Both the position numbers and the translations under genes were made by a program. Of a DNA stretch of 64,000 nucleotides, positions 1 to 7,766 are shown one piece after another. The DNA is from Sporobacter sp942492735 (GTDB lineage: Bacteria > Bacillota > Clostridia > Oscillospirales > Oscillospiraceae), in NCBI GenBank assembly GCA_942492735.1, contig OW818648.1, forward strand, positions 2,852,001-2,916,000, in the 5' to 3' direction. The notes below the pieces were generated by a model. The model made no database searches and was not told the DNA's origin. It worked only from the letters and a program-made list of their open reading frames with translations. Position 1 is the first letter of the stretch, and every line of letters starts with the position of its first letter.

Positions 1-3
1 AAA

Positions 4-1257
4 TCATATCAGCCAAGCGGGTATATACCAGTTTTTCTTATCGATCGGGAGAATATCGTTTGCCATGCAGACGACTGCTCCGGTTCCTACCTCCAGCTTA
101 TACTGTTCAAGTTCGCCAAAACGCTCCGGCTCGGTTACCGGGTCGAGCACCTTGAAATGCTTGATCGCTTCTGATCCGGGTGCGGCTGACTTTTTGATCT
201 CGATGGGATACAGTGTGCCGTCATAATGAAGCAGCAGGTCGATTTCTTTTTTATCCTTGTCGCGGTAATAGAAGAAGGGGGGTTCTTTTGCCGCATTCAG
301 ATAGCTTTTATAAATCTCTGAGAAGACCCAGCTTTCAAAGAACGAACCCGCCATGGCACCCCTCTCAAGGATCTCGGCATTTCCCCATCGAAGCAGGTAT
401 GCGCAAAGCCCCGTATCCAGGAAATGCAGGAGGGGTGTTTTAACAATACGTTTGAGAACGTTGTTGTGATATGGCTGTACTAACACCACAATGCGGGATG
501 AAACCAGAATGGAAAGCCACTTTTTTGCGGTAGGAGCACTGATTCCGGTCTCTTTGGCTAATTCGTCGTAAATAATCGGCTTTCCGGTCCTTGCTGCGAC
601 GGATACCATAAAGTTATAGAAAGACATTTCGTCCGCAACCTGCGTCAGATCCTTGATGTCCCGCTGCAGGTAGGTATTGATATAAGAGGAATAGAAGGTC
701 TCTAGATTAATCTCATCACCCGTATATAGGGCCGGCATCCCACCCCGGAAAATGCGCTCATATATATCGGAAAGAGACATTTTGTGTGCTGTTTTTGTCC
801 TGGCAATGAGCCTTTCTGGCGAGGTCGTAAAAGGCTCGGAAGGAAGATGATCTATTTCGCTGCCGGACAGACCGAGCAGATTTACAACCCCCACGCGGCC
901 CGCCAAAGACTCGCTTACATTTTTCATCATATGAAACATCTGAGAGCCCGTCAGCCAAAAATCCCCCTTATTTTTTGATCGGTCAACACTCATCTTAATA
1001 TACGAAAGGATCTCCGGCGCGTACTGTATTTCGTCAATGAGGACAGGAGGAGTATATCTCTGCATAAATAAAGCGGGATCGTTCTTGGCGAGAAACCTCA
1101 CATCCGGATCGTCCAATGTAATATAGGTTCGGTCCGGACCTGCAAGATGCTGGAGTAGCGTCGTCTTGCCGACCTGCCTCGGCCCAATCAGAAGCAAAAC
1201 AGGAAAAGTATTTGATATTTTTATGATGGAGTCTTCTATCGTTCTTTTGATATACAT
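4..1257 (-). CDS. AAA family ATPase with C-terminal DUF4143 domain
   Basis: A 417-residue P-loop ATPase of the widespread AAA_14/DUF4143 group, whose cellular role is not established. Walker A is GPRQVGKTT at residues 25-33 and Walker B is seen in PVLIDEIQYAP. The C-terminal part carries a KEIDLLL...PIEIKKS pattern like a PD-(D/E)XK nuclease core, typical of this family. The ATG at 1257 is chosen over the GTG at 1266 because GAGGTG lies just upstream of it. The gene stands alone and is complete, ending at base 4. Its promoter region contains three TAGACGA boxes. Family assignment is firm; biological function is unknown. Confidence 0.85.
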   Translation of the reverse strand: MYIKRTIEDSIIKISNTFPVLLLIGPRQVGKTTLLQHLAGPDRTYITLDDPDVRFLAKNDPALFMQRYTPPVLIDEIQYAPEILSYIKMSVDRSKNKGDFWLTGSQMFHMMKNVSESLAGRVGVVNLLGLSGSEIDHLPSEPFTTSPERLIARTKTAHKMSLSDIYERIFRGGMPALYTGDEINLETFYSSYINTYLQRDIKDLTQVADEMSFYNFMVSVAARTGKPIIYDELAKETGISAPTAKKWLSILVSSRIVVLVQPYHNNVLKRIVKTPLLHFLDTGLCAYLLRWGNAEILERGAMAGSFFESWVFSEIYKSYLNAAKEPPFFYYRDKDKKEIDLLLHYDGTLYPIEIKKSAAPGSEAIKHFKVLDPVTEPERFGELEQYKLEVGTGAVVCMANDILPIDKKNWYIPAWLI

Positions 1258-1275
1258 TGTAAGCACCTCACATCC

Positions 1276-1337
1276 ATTATAGACGATAACAACGGAAAAA
1301 ATTCGTCTAAACTAAAAAGTAATTTTATTCTAGACGA
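1276..1337 (-). promoter_or_regulatory. Putative promoter with three TAGACGA boxes upstream of the AAA ATPase
   Basis: On the minus strand a perfect TATAAT -10 lies at 1281-1276. The heptamer TAGACGA occurs on the plus strand at 1280-1286 (overlapping the -10) and 1331-1337, and as its complement TCGTCTA at 1303-1309. Three copies in 58 bp around a promoter suggest an operator. No -35 is clear. Inference only. Confidence 0.4.
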
Positions 1338-1357
1338 TAAGTTGTTGCATGTCAATG

Positions 1358-1385
1358 GACAGGGGACGGTTCTCTGTCTGACCAA
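1358..1385. repeat. Short dispersed-repeat-like fragment
   Basis: The stretch around CAGGGGACGGTTCTCTGTCTG resembles a small dispersed element common between genes in clostridial genomes (recalled, not checked). The rest of the 267-bp gap between the ATPase and the tRNAs shows no supported gene. Confidence 0.25.
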
Positions 1386-1484
1386 CTCAAGCCAAGGGGT
1401 GTATAAAACCACAGAAACCTATTACCTTCCGTCGTGCTATAAGCTCATTTCGACAGACAGTATTAGCTATATCAGATGTCGATT

Positions 1485-1533
1485 TAAAAAAATGCTCAAA
1501 AATCCTTTGTTAAAAAGAATTTCTGAGCATTTT
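1485..1533 (-). terminator. Rho-independent terminator of the tRNA-Ser pair
   Basis: Bases 1490-1505 and 1518-1533 form a long, nearly perfect stem. On the minus strand the stem is followed by a run of T at 1490-1485. It abuts the CCA end of the tRNA-Ser(GCT) gene. Confidence 0.8.
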
Positions 1534-1625
1534 TGGCGGAGAAGGAGGGATTTGAACCCTCGCACGCTTTTGACACGTCTACTCCCTTAGCAGGGGAGCC
1601 CCTTCGGCCACTTGGGTACTTCTCC
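1534..1625 (-). tRNA. tRNA-Ser(GCT)
   Basis: A 92-nt class II tRNA with a long variable arm. The acceptor stem is GGAGAAG/CTTCTCC, the discriminator is G, and CCA is encoded. The anticodon stem CTCCC/GGGAG encloses the loop CTGCTAA, giving anticodon GCT, which reads AGC/AGU serine codons. It is transcribed downstream of the second serine tRNA. Confidence 0.95.
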
Positions 1626-1654
1626 ATGGCGAAAATTAAGTTATTTGTTTAAAT

Positions 1655-1743
1655 TGGCGGAGAGAGAGGGATTCGAACCCTCGGTACGTTGCCGTACGAC
1701 GGTTTTCAAGACCGTTCCGTTATAACCACTTCGGTATCTCTCC
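1655..1743 (-). tRNA. tRNA-Ser(TGA)
   Basis: An 89-nt class II tRNA with acceptor GGAGAGA/TCTCTCC, encoded CCA, a long variable arm, and anticodon loop CTTGAAA giving anticodon TGA, which reads UCA and related serine codons. It is the first gene of a two-tRNA unit, 29 bp upstream of tRNA-Ser(GCT). Confidence 0.95.
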
Positions 1744-1762
1744 GTACTCAAACGTAAGTCGT

Positions 1763-1791
1763 ATAGTAACATAAATGACGGTACTTGTCAA
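1763..1791 (-). promoter_or_regulatory. Sigma-A promoter of the serine tRNA pair
   Basis: On the minus strand a perfect TTGACA (1791-1786) is followed after 17 bp by TACTAT (1768-1763), 20 bp before the tRNA-Ser(TGA) 5' end. Confidence 0.8.
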
Positions 1792-1846
1792 CGTCAAAAG
1801 ACAGGTCAAAATATTTTATATGATTTTTTAGGCGTAACGCATAATA

Positions 1847-3100
1847 TTACTTTTGCCCGATATCCTTCCGATAATGCGCATTCTTAAAGCTTATATAGGA
1901 GACGCCCTCATACGCGCGCTTCACAGCATTGCCGAGAGTATCTGCAGACGCTGTGACGCCGAGGACGCGCCCGCCGTTGGTGAAATACTTACCATTATAG
2001 CGTGTCGTACCTGCATGGAAAACGGTGATATCCTTTGGTACATCGTCAATACCGGAGATTTCAAAGCCCTTATCGTAGCTGTCGGGATAGCCGCCGCTGG
2101 CCATGGCAATGCAGCAGGCTGCGCCGGAACGCCACTTGATTTGTAGTCGATCGAGCCTCTCGTCAACAACAGCTTCAAAAATATCAAGGAGGTCTGTTTC
2201 CAGCATTGACAAAATCGGCTGCGTCTCAGGGTCGCCGAAGCGCGCGTTATATTCGACGACGCGTGGCCCTCTTGGCGTCAGCATCAGTCCGAAATATATG
2301 ACACCCTTAAATACACGTCCCTCTTTTTTCATGGCTTCAATCGTCGGCAAAAAAATTGTTTTCATGCAGACATCCGCAATTTCGGGCGTGTAGTTGGGGC
2401 TGGGACAAAATGCGCCCATTCCGCCGGTGTTTGGGCCTTCATCGTTATCGTTCACGCGCTTATGATCCTGAGATGAGAGCATGGGGACAATTGTAACGCC
2501 GTCCGTAAACGCAAGGACGGTGACTTCCGGCCCAGTCATAAATTCTTCGATAACGACATTGAGACCGCTGCTCCCAAATTTCTTATCCTGCATCATGGAT
2601 TTAACAGCGCTGATTGCTGTATCAACATCTTCGGCAACGACGACGCCTTTGCCGAGCGCCAGCCCGTCGGCTTTGACGACAATCGGCGCGCCCTTTTCTC
2701 TGATGTAAGAGATGGCCTTTTCCATATCGGAAAAAACCTCGTATTCGGCCGTCGGGATGTCGTATTTTTTCATCAGTGATTTTGAGAACACCTTGCTGCT
2801 CTCAATGATCGCCGCGTTGGCATGCGGCCCGAAGGCGCGGACACCCGCGTTTTCTAAAGCATCGACAAGGCCAAGCGCCAAAGGGTCATCCGGTGCGACC
2901 ATGACAAAGTCAATGGGGTTCTTTTTAACGAAGTCCACAATACCGTCAATATCGGTTGCCTTGATGTCCACGCACTGCGCGACACCGGCGATACCGCCGT
3001 TTCCCGGCGCGCAATACAAATGCTCAACCCTCGGCGATTTTTTAAGCGACCAGCAGATCGCGTGCTCACGCCCGCCGCCCCCGATAACAAGAATATTCAT
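1847..3100 (-). CDS. purD: Phosphoribosylamine--glycine ligase (GAR synthetase)
   Basis: The 417-residue enzyme joins phosphoribosylamine and glycine using ATP, the second step of de novo purine synthesis in the cytoplasm. The N-terminal GGGGREHAI (residues 7-15), the ATP-grasp strand VVKADGLALGKGV (141-153) and NARFGDPE (285-292) are diagnostic, and the length is normal. The start ATG is preceded by AAGGGGG. It is the last gene of the minus-strand purine operon and is separated from purH by a palindromic repeat pair at 3142-3208, so its expression could be lower or differ from the genes upstream. No clear terminator is seen after its stop. Confidence 0.97.
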   Translation of the reverse strand: MNILVIGGGGREHAICWSLKKSPRVEHLYCAPGNGGIAGVAQCVDIKATDIDGIVDFVKKNPIDFVMVAPDDPLALGLVDALENAGVRAFGPHANAAIIESSKVFSKSLMKKYDIPTAEYEVFSDMEKAISYIREKGAPIVVKADGLALGKGVVVAEDVDTAISAVKSMMQDKKFGSSGLNVVIEEFMTGPEVTVLAFTDGVTIVPMLSSQDHKRVNDNDEGPNTGGMGAFCPSPNYTPEIADVCMKTIFLPTIEAMKKEGRVFKGVIYFGLMLTPRGPRVVEYNARFGDPETQPILSMLETDLLDIFEAVVDERLDRLQIKWRSGAACCIAMASGGYPDSYDKGFEISGIDDVPKDITVFHAGTTRYNGKYFTNGGRVLGVTASADTLGNAVKRAYEGVSYISFKNAHYRKDIGQK

Positions 3101-3141
3101 GTCATAACCCCCTTAATTACGAGTGGCACTCATGGTAAATA

Positions 3142-3208
3142 TGTAGGGGCGTTTATTAATCGCCCGAATTCCGGAAATTACGGCGGGCGATTAATAATCG
3201 CCCCTACA
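3142..3208. repeat. GTAGGGGCG inverted repeat pair inside the purine operon
   Basis: GTAGGGGCG(T)TTATTAATCGCCC and its inverted partner GGGCGATTAATAATCGCCCCTAC face each other across about 20 bp. It belongs to the dispersed family also found at 13.4, 24.8, 25.6, 37.7 and 49.6 kb. It lies between purH and purD and could fold in the operon mRNA. Confidence 0.85.
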
Positions 3209-3236
3209 CTCATACCGCAATATATATTAAAACTTC

Positions 3237-4409
3237 TTAATGATGGAACAGCCGTATCCCCGTAAACGCCATGACCATGCCGTATTTGTCGCAGGCGGCG
3301 ATGACGTTGTCGTCTCGGATGGAACCGCCCGGCTGCGCTATAAACTGGACACCGGATTTCTCGGCACGCTCGATGTTGTCGCCAAAGGGGAAGAACGCGT
3401 CGCTGCCGAGCGCGACATCTGTCATCAGGTCAATCCATTTCTTCCGCTCCTCGCGCGAGAAAACAGACGGCTTTTCGGAAAAGATATACTGCCATGTGCC
3501 GTCAGCCAGCACATCTTCGTATTCGTCCGAGCAGTAGACGTCAATGGCGTTATCGCGATTCGGCCGGCTGATCGCCGTCAGAAACGGCAGATTCAAAACC
3601 TTCGGATGACGGCGGAGCCACCAGGTATCCGCTTTGCTACCGGCAAGACGCGTGCAGTGGATGCGGCTCTGCTGTCCAGCGCCGATGCCTATGGCCTGAC
3701 CGTCCTTGACGTAGCAGACCGAATTGGATTGCGTGTATTTGAGCGTAATGAGCGCGATGACAAGATCACGTTTTGCACTGTCTGGAAGATTGCGGTTTTT
3801 TGTCACGATGTTTGCAAGCATGGCACTGTCTATGGCAAGCTCATTTCTGCCTTGCTCGAAGGTGATGCCGAAGACATCCTTGTGTTCTATTTGTGCGGGA
3901 AGGTAATCCTGGTTGATTTTGACGATGTTGTAGCTGCCTTTTCTTTTCGTTTTCAGAATTTGAAGGGCGTTTTCCGTATATCCCGGCGCAATGACACCGT
4001 CGGAGACCTCCAGAGCCAGCAGTCCGGCCGTCTCCTCGTCACAGACATCTGAAAGCGCTGCCCAGTCGCCGTAAGAGCTGAGCCTGTCGGCACCTCTGGC
4101 CTTCGCGTAAGCGCAGGCTAAGGGTGACAAAGGTAAGCTCTCGACAAAGCAGATTTTCTTTTCGATATCAGTCAGAGGGAGCCCGACGGCGGCACCGGCA
4201 GGGGAGACATGCTTAAAGGAGGCAGCGGCAGGGAGACCGGTCGCCGCTTTGAGCTCCCGAACAAGCTGCCAGCTGTTAAAGGCGTCTAAAAAATTGATGT
4301 ATCCAGGTTTCCCGCCGAGAACCTCAATCGGAAGCGCACCGTCTTTTATAAAAATACGTGAAGGCTTCTGGTTGGGGTTGCAGCCGTATTTTAATTCAAG
4401 CTCTTTCAT
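3237..4409 (-). CDS. purH: AICAR formyltransferase, single-domain PurH
   Basis: This 390-residue protein corresponds to the formyltransferase half of PurH only. It transfers a formyl group from 10-formyl-THF to AICAR to give FAICAR, the penultimate step of IMP synthesis. Family landmarks are KYGCNPNQKPSR near the start, SFKHVSPAGAAVG about residue 65, YTQSNSVCYVKDGQ, and QPGGSIRDD near the end. The usual N-terminal IMP cyclohydrolase (MGS-like) domain of bifunctional PurH is absent. The missing cyclisation is supplied by the PurO-type protein directly upstream, 60 bp away. The ATG at 4409 is chosen because GGAGG lies 5 bp before it. Confidence 0.93.
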   Translation of the reverse strand: MKELELKYGCNPNQKPSRIFIKDGALPIEVLGGKPGYINFLDAFNSWQLVRELKAATGLPAAASFKHVSPAGAAVGLPLTDIEKKICFVESLPLSPLACAYAKARGADRLSSYGDWAALSDVCDEETAGLLALEVSDGVIAPGYTENALQILKTKRKGSYNIVKINQDYLPAQIEHKDVFGITFEQGRNELAIDSAMLANIVTKNRNLPDSAKRDLVIALITLKYTQSNSVCYVKDGQAIGIGAGQQSRIHCTRLAGSKADTWWLRRHPKVLNLPFLTAISRPNRDNAIDVYCSDEYEDVLADGTWQYIFSEKPSVFSREERKKWIDLMTDVALGSDAFFPFGDNIERAEKSGVQFIAQPGGSIRDDNVIAACDKYGMVMAFTGIRLFHH

Positions 4410-4469
4410 TACAACCTCCAATTATACGATAAGCGCGCGGCACAATTGTTGAAAACCGCAAAAACGAAC

Positions 4470-5183
4470 TCATACGTTCTGTATGTCGTATTTATTAAAC
4501 ATGATGCTGTCGGTTGTTCCAGTACGTATATCTTTTGATAAGCCGTATAATGAAACCTTATTGTCAGCGTTCAGCGCATTCCAGACATTGGTTGCAAAGT
4601 CGCTGAGACTGCCTGTTATGGAAACAAGCTTCGGTTCGCCCTCAAATGAGGGCGCTGGGTTACCATCGCATTTGTAGGTGCTGATGAAATGCCCGGCCCC
4701 GGCGATTGGCTTATCGTATTCAAAGAAATAGTGGCAGCAGCAGGTGGGGTCACCGTCAAAACTTTTGATGATTGACAGCTTATAGCTTCCATCCGGATGG
4801 ATCAGCCCGGAAATACGCGGCGTATAGTTTGCATCGGGTTCGAATTCACGCTTCATCAGCGCCGTGTGAAAGCTGTTGTCTGCGAGCATATTATCCTTTA
4901 TTGTGTCTGTTTGATCACCATTGGCGACAATGATATGTCCGTCGTAAATTCGGACAGGATGGTAGATGAACAAACTGGGGTCGCTCAATTTTGATGGATC
5001 AAAAGCCTCTGTCCGTATCCCGTCCTCGTCCGGTACAAGAATGCGGTTTCTGCTGTTTTCACTTCTGCCCGTAATAAAATAGATAAGGACGGCGCGTTTG
5101 CCGTCCTCGCTGCGGCCTACAATGATACCGCGGCCGGGATATGCATTGCTGCTTAATTCACTGCAGATATTTGACAAGCTCAT
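4470..5183 (-). CDS. purO: IMP cyclohydrolase, archaeal PurO type
   Basis: A 237-residue protein resembling archaeal PurO, which closes FAICAR to IMP, the last step of purine synthesis. Matching features are YPGRGIIVGRSEDG at the N-terminus, the RSENSRNR segment, YHPVRIYDGH and the conserved NGDQTDTI near residue 110. It is unrelated in fold to the cyclohydrolase domain of PurH. It overlaps purN by 4 bp (ATGA) and precedes the formyltransferase-only purH, so the two make a non-fused replacement for bifunctional PurH. AAAGGAG lies 8 bp before the start. Family call is from recalled motifs. Confidence 0.85.
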   Translation of the reverse strand: MSLSNICSELSSNAYPGRGIIVGRSEDGKRAVLIYFITGRSENSRNRILVPDEDGIRTEAFDPSKLSDPSLFIYHPVRIYDGHIIVANGDQTDTIKDNMLADNSFHTALMKREFEPDANYTPRISGLIHPDGSYKLSIIKSFDGDPTCCCHYFFEYDKPIAGAGHFISTYKCDGNPAPSFEGEPKLVSITGSLSDFATNVWNALNADNKVSLYGLSKDIRTGTTDSIMFNKYDIQNV

Positions 5184-5815
5184 GCTTTAGTCTCCTTTAT
5201 GTGTACAATGCGTCCGGTAATTGAAAGGCGGCCCTCGCAGTAGAGGGAGATAGCCTCGGGGAGGATCTTCCACTCTACCTCCTCCATAATCCTTTTCTGC
5301 AGCGAACTCGGCGTGTCGGTCTCACGCACCTCAATAGCGCGTTGGATGATGACGGGGCCGGCGTCGGCTATTGCAGTGGCGAAGTGAGCAGTGGCGCCTG
5401 ATACTTTGACGCCGAAATTCAAGGCCTCTTCATGGACACGGATGCCGTAGAACCCTTGACCGCAAAATGATGGGACAAGAGACGGATGAATATTGATGAT
5501 TCTGTTCTCGTAAGCTTCTATCAAAGGCGAGCCGAGAACCACCATAAAGCCAGCCAGAACGACAAGCTCAATGTCCAGACTCTTCAGCTTCTGGTATATT
5601 GCTTCGCTGAAACCGGTTCGATTCGAAAAATTCTTGTGATCCACTACAAAAGTAGGTATGCCGGCGCTTTTTGCCCTTGTTAACGCAAAAGCTTCCGGCT
5701 TTGAAGATATAACCGCGGCAAGCTCGCAATTTTTGATTTTGCCAAAATTATGTGAATTGATGATGGACTGAAGATTCGTTCCGTCGCCTGAGACAAGGAT
5801 TGCTGTTCTTACCAA
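5180..5815 (-). CDS. purN: Phosphoribosylglycinamide formyltransferase (GAR transformylase)
   Basis: A 211-residue folate-dependent enzyme that formylates GAR to FGAR. SGDGTN at residues 9-14 matches the phosphate loop. N108, H110 (in NIHPSLVPSF) and D151 match the catalytic triad. The likely start is TTG at 5815, overlapping the end of purM, with AAAGGAG about 10 bp upstream. It overlaps purO by 4 bp. Translational coupling within the operon is expected. Confidence 0.95.
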   Translation of the reverse strand: MVRTAILVSGDGTNLQSIINSHNFGKIKNCELAAVISSKPEAFALTRAKSAGIPTFVVDHKNFSNRTGFSEAIYQKLKSLDIELVVLAGFMVVLGSPLIEAYENRIINIHPSLVPSFCGQGFYGIRVHEEALNFGVKVSGATAHFATAIADAGPVIIQRAIEVRETDTPSSLQKRIMEEVEWKILPEAISLYCEGRLSITGRIVHIKETKA

Positions 5816-6882
5816 TTAAGCTCAACTCCTTTTTCAGTAGTCGCGCTGCCGTCGGCAGCGACACTATTCACACAGCTTCCGATGACATATGGGTGTTCAC
5901 CGATTTGGATCAGCGCGTTTATTACTTCGCCGACATCATTGCTGTCGACTGCCATAACGAGTCCTATCCCCATGTTGAATGTATTATACAAATCGTGTAC
6001 AGGTATATCGCTTTTTGAAGACAGATAGGCAAAAATACGGCTCTCGGGGAAATCGTTCGGTCGGATTTTCGCGGTGATGCCAGATGGCAGCATACGGGGT
6101 ACATTCTCATACAGGCCGCCGCCGGTGATATGGCAGATACCCTTAATATTCATACCAAGCGTTTTGATCAGGTGAAGGACCTGGCGGACATAGATACGTG
6201 TCGGCTTCAGAAGCTCTTCGCCGAGGCTGCAGAAAAGCTCAGGCACATTTTGGTTCAGTGATTCGGGACTCAAGTCAAGTACTTTTCGAACGAGCGAAAA
6301 ACCGTTGGAGTGAAGACCGGACGACGCAAGCCCAATCAGTCTGTCCCCGGCTTTGATGGTGCTGCCGTCGATGATTTTTTCATGATCGACGACACCGACG
6401 GCAAAGCCGGCCATATCATATTCATCCTCCGGGTAAAAGCCGGGCATTTCCGCTGTTTCTCCGCCGATGAGCGCGCAGCCGGCCTGCTTGCAGCCCTCGG
6501 CAATGCCCTGTACGATTTTTTCTGTGCGTTCCGGGAAGTTTTTTCCCATGGCGAGGTAATCCAGAAAGAAGAGCGGCTCAGCGCCTGAGCAAATTATGTC
6601 GTTAACGCACATCGCCACACAGTCGATGCCGACGGTGTTGTGCTTATTCATCATAAACGCAATTTTCAGCTTTGTTCCGACTCCGTCTGTGCCTGAGACG
6701 AAAACCGGTCGCTTCATACCTGCGGTGTTCGGCTCAAAGAGACCGCCGAAGCCGCCGAGACCTCCGAGGACACCGGGGCGGAAGGTGCTCTTGACAAGGG
6801 GTTTTATACGTTCAACTGTTTCGTAGCCGGCTGTGACGTCCACGCCTGCCGCGGCATAGCTTTCTGATTTTGAATCTAGCAT
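5809..6882 (-). CDS. purM: Phosphoribosylformylglycinamidine cyclo-ligase (AIR synthetase)
   Basis: A 357-residue enzyme that closes FGAM to AIR with ATP. The N-terminus YAAAGVDVTAGYETVERIKP, the glycine-rich GVLGGLGGFGGLFE, GTDGVGTKLKIA and GGETAEMPGFY are typical of PurM. The ATG at 6882 is preferred because family homology begins right after it. The preceding GAAAGGAATGG motif also stands before dnaG (59564) and the flavoprotein at 27571. A further 49 in-frame codons extend upstream to a TTG at 7029 through a hairpin array, so an N-terminally extended form cannot be excluded by reading alone. Confidence 0.94.
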   Translation of the reverse strand: MLDSKSESYAAAGVDVTAGYETVERIKPLVKSTFRPGVLGGLGGFGGLFEPNTAGMKRPVFVSGTDGVGTKLKIAFMMNKHNTVGIDCVAMCVNDIICSGAEPLFFLDYLAMGKNFPERTEKIVQGIAEGCKQAGCALIGGETAEMPGFYPEDEYDMAGFAVGVVDHEKIIDGSTIKAGDRLIGLASSGLHSNGFSLVRKVLDLSPESLNQNVPELFCSLGEELLKPTRIYVRQVLHLIKTLGMNIKGICHITGGGLYENVPRMLPSGITAKIRPNDFPESRIFAYLSSKSDIPVHDLYNTFNMGIGLVMAVDSNDVGEVINALIQIGEHPYVIGSCVNSVAADGSATTEKGVELNW

Positions 6883-6906
6883 CTTAAATAGCCATTCCTT
6901 TCTAGT

Positions 6907-7032
6907 GGCATCAACAGGATGCCCTTGGGAATTGTGCTGTCCGGTTTTACCGGACTGTCGGCATATGCCGGACTTCGGGTCGGAAGACCCGAAAGGCACA
7001 AAACCCAGTTTGAAAGATTTATCTTTCAAACT
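6907..7032 (-). other. Branched hairpin array between purC and purM
   Basis: Perfect inverted repeats stand side by side at 7007-7032 (12-bp stem, 2-nt spacer), 6974-6993 (8-bp stem, 4-nt loop), 6959-6970 (self-complementary CGGCATATGCCG), 6939-6955 (7-bp stem) and 6907-6923 (6-bp stem). TTGTGC at 6932-6937 pairs with GCACAA at 6996-7001, enclosing the middle three hairpins, and three more G-C pairs extend this outer stem. This is a structured RNA or a palindromic mobile element; no known riboswitch class was recognised. Confidence 0.6.
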
Positions 7033-7055
7033 CTCTTCCTTTCATGACGGAACTT

Positions 7056-7766
7056 TTACTTGCCCAACAGCCGTCTCGCCATTTCCTGATAAGCGCCTTC
7101 AACATTGCCAAGGTCTTGTCGGAAACGGTCCTTGTCAAGCTTTTCACCGGTTTTTGCATCCCAGAAACGGCATGTGTCCGGCGAAATCTCATCGGCCAGA
7201 ATAATCGTGCCGTCAGATGTCTTGCCGAATTCCAGCTTGAAGTCGACGAGTGTGATGCCACACTCCAAAAGAGTTGATTTTAGAAAATCATTCACTTTAT
7301 AAGCATATTCTCTGATCAGCGCCAGTTCGGTAGGTAACGCGAGGTCCATGGCGTATATATGCGAGTCATTGATCATCGGGTCTCCGAGCGCGTCGTTTTT
7401 ATAAGAAAACTCCAGTGTGGGCTTCTTAAAGACCGTTCCTTCCTTCACGCCGAACCGCTTGGAAAAAGAACCGGCGGCGATATTGCGGACGATGACTTCA
7501 AGAGGGACGATTTTTACACTTTTGACGAGTGTCTCCCGGTCAGAGAGCTCCTCAATATAATGGTTCGGAACGCCGGTAGCGGCTAAAAGGCGCATAAGAT
7601 GGTTCGTCATCTTGTTGTTGATAACACCTTTACCTGTGATCGTGCCTTTTTTTTCGCCGTTAAAAGCCGTCGCGTCATCCTTGTAATCGACGATGACAAG
7701 ATTAGGGTCGTCTGTCTTGAAAACCTTTTTGGCTTTACCCTCGTAAATCTGCTCGAGTTTTTTCAT
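7056..7766 (-). CDS. purC: SAICAR synthetase
   Basis: A 236-residue enzyme that condenses CAIR with aspartate using ATP. It starts YEGKAKKVFKTDDPN and contains the conserved FNGEKKGTITGKGVINN, VPLEVIVRNIAAGS and LADEISPDTCRFWD segments; the length is standard. It overlaps purE by 4 bp (ATGA). Downstream lies a 173-bp gap with a hairpin array before purM, the largest break among the upstream genes of the operon. Confidence 0.96.
   Translation of the reverse strand: MKKLEQIYEGKAKKVFKTDDPNLVIVDYKDDATAFNGEKKGTITGKGVINNKMTNHLMRLLAATGVPNHYIEELSDRETLVKSVKIVPLEVIVRNIAAGSFSKRFGVKEGTVFKKPTLEFSYKNDALGDPMINDSHIYAMDLALPTELALIREYAYKVNDFLKSTLLECGITLVDFKLEFGKTSDGTIILADEISPDTCRFWDAKTGEKLDKDRFRQDLGNVEGAYQEMARRLLGK

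Noticed and set aside
3240..4052. 270-codon open frame on the plus strand opposite purH
   Set aside because: It is fully antisense to the well-supported purH gene, has no family resemblance and no good ribosome site; a composition shadow.
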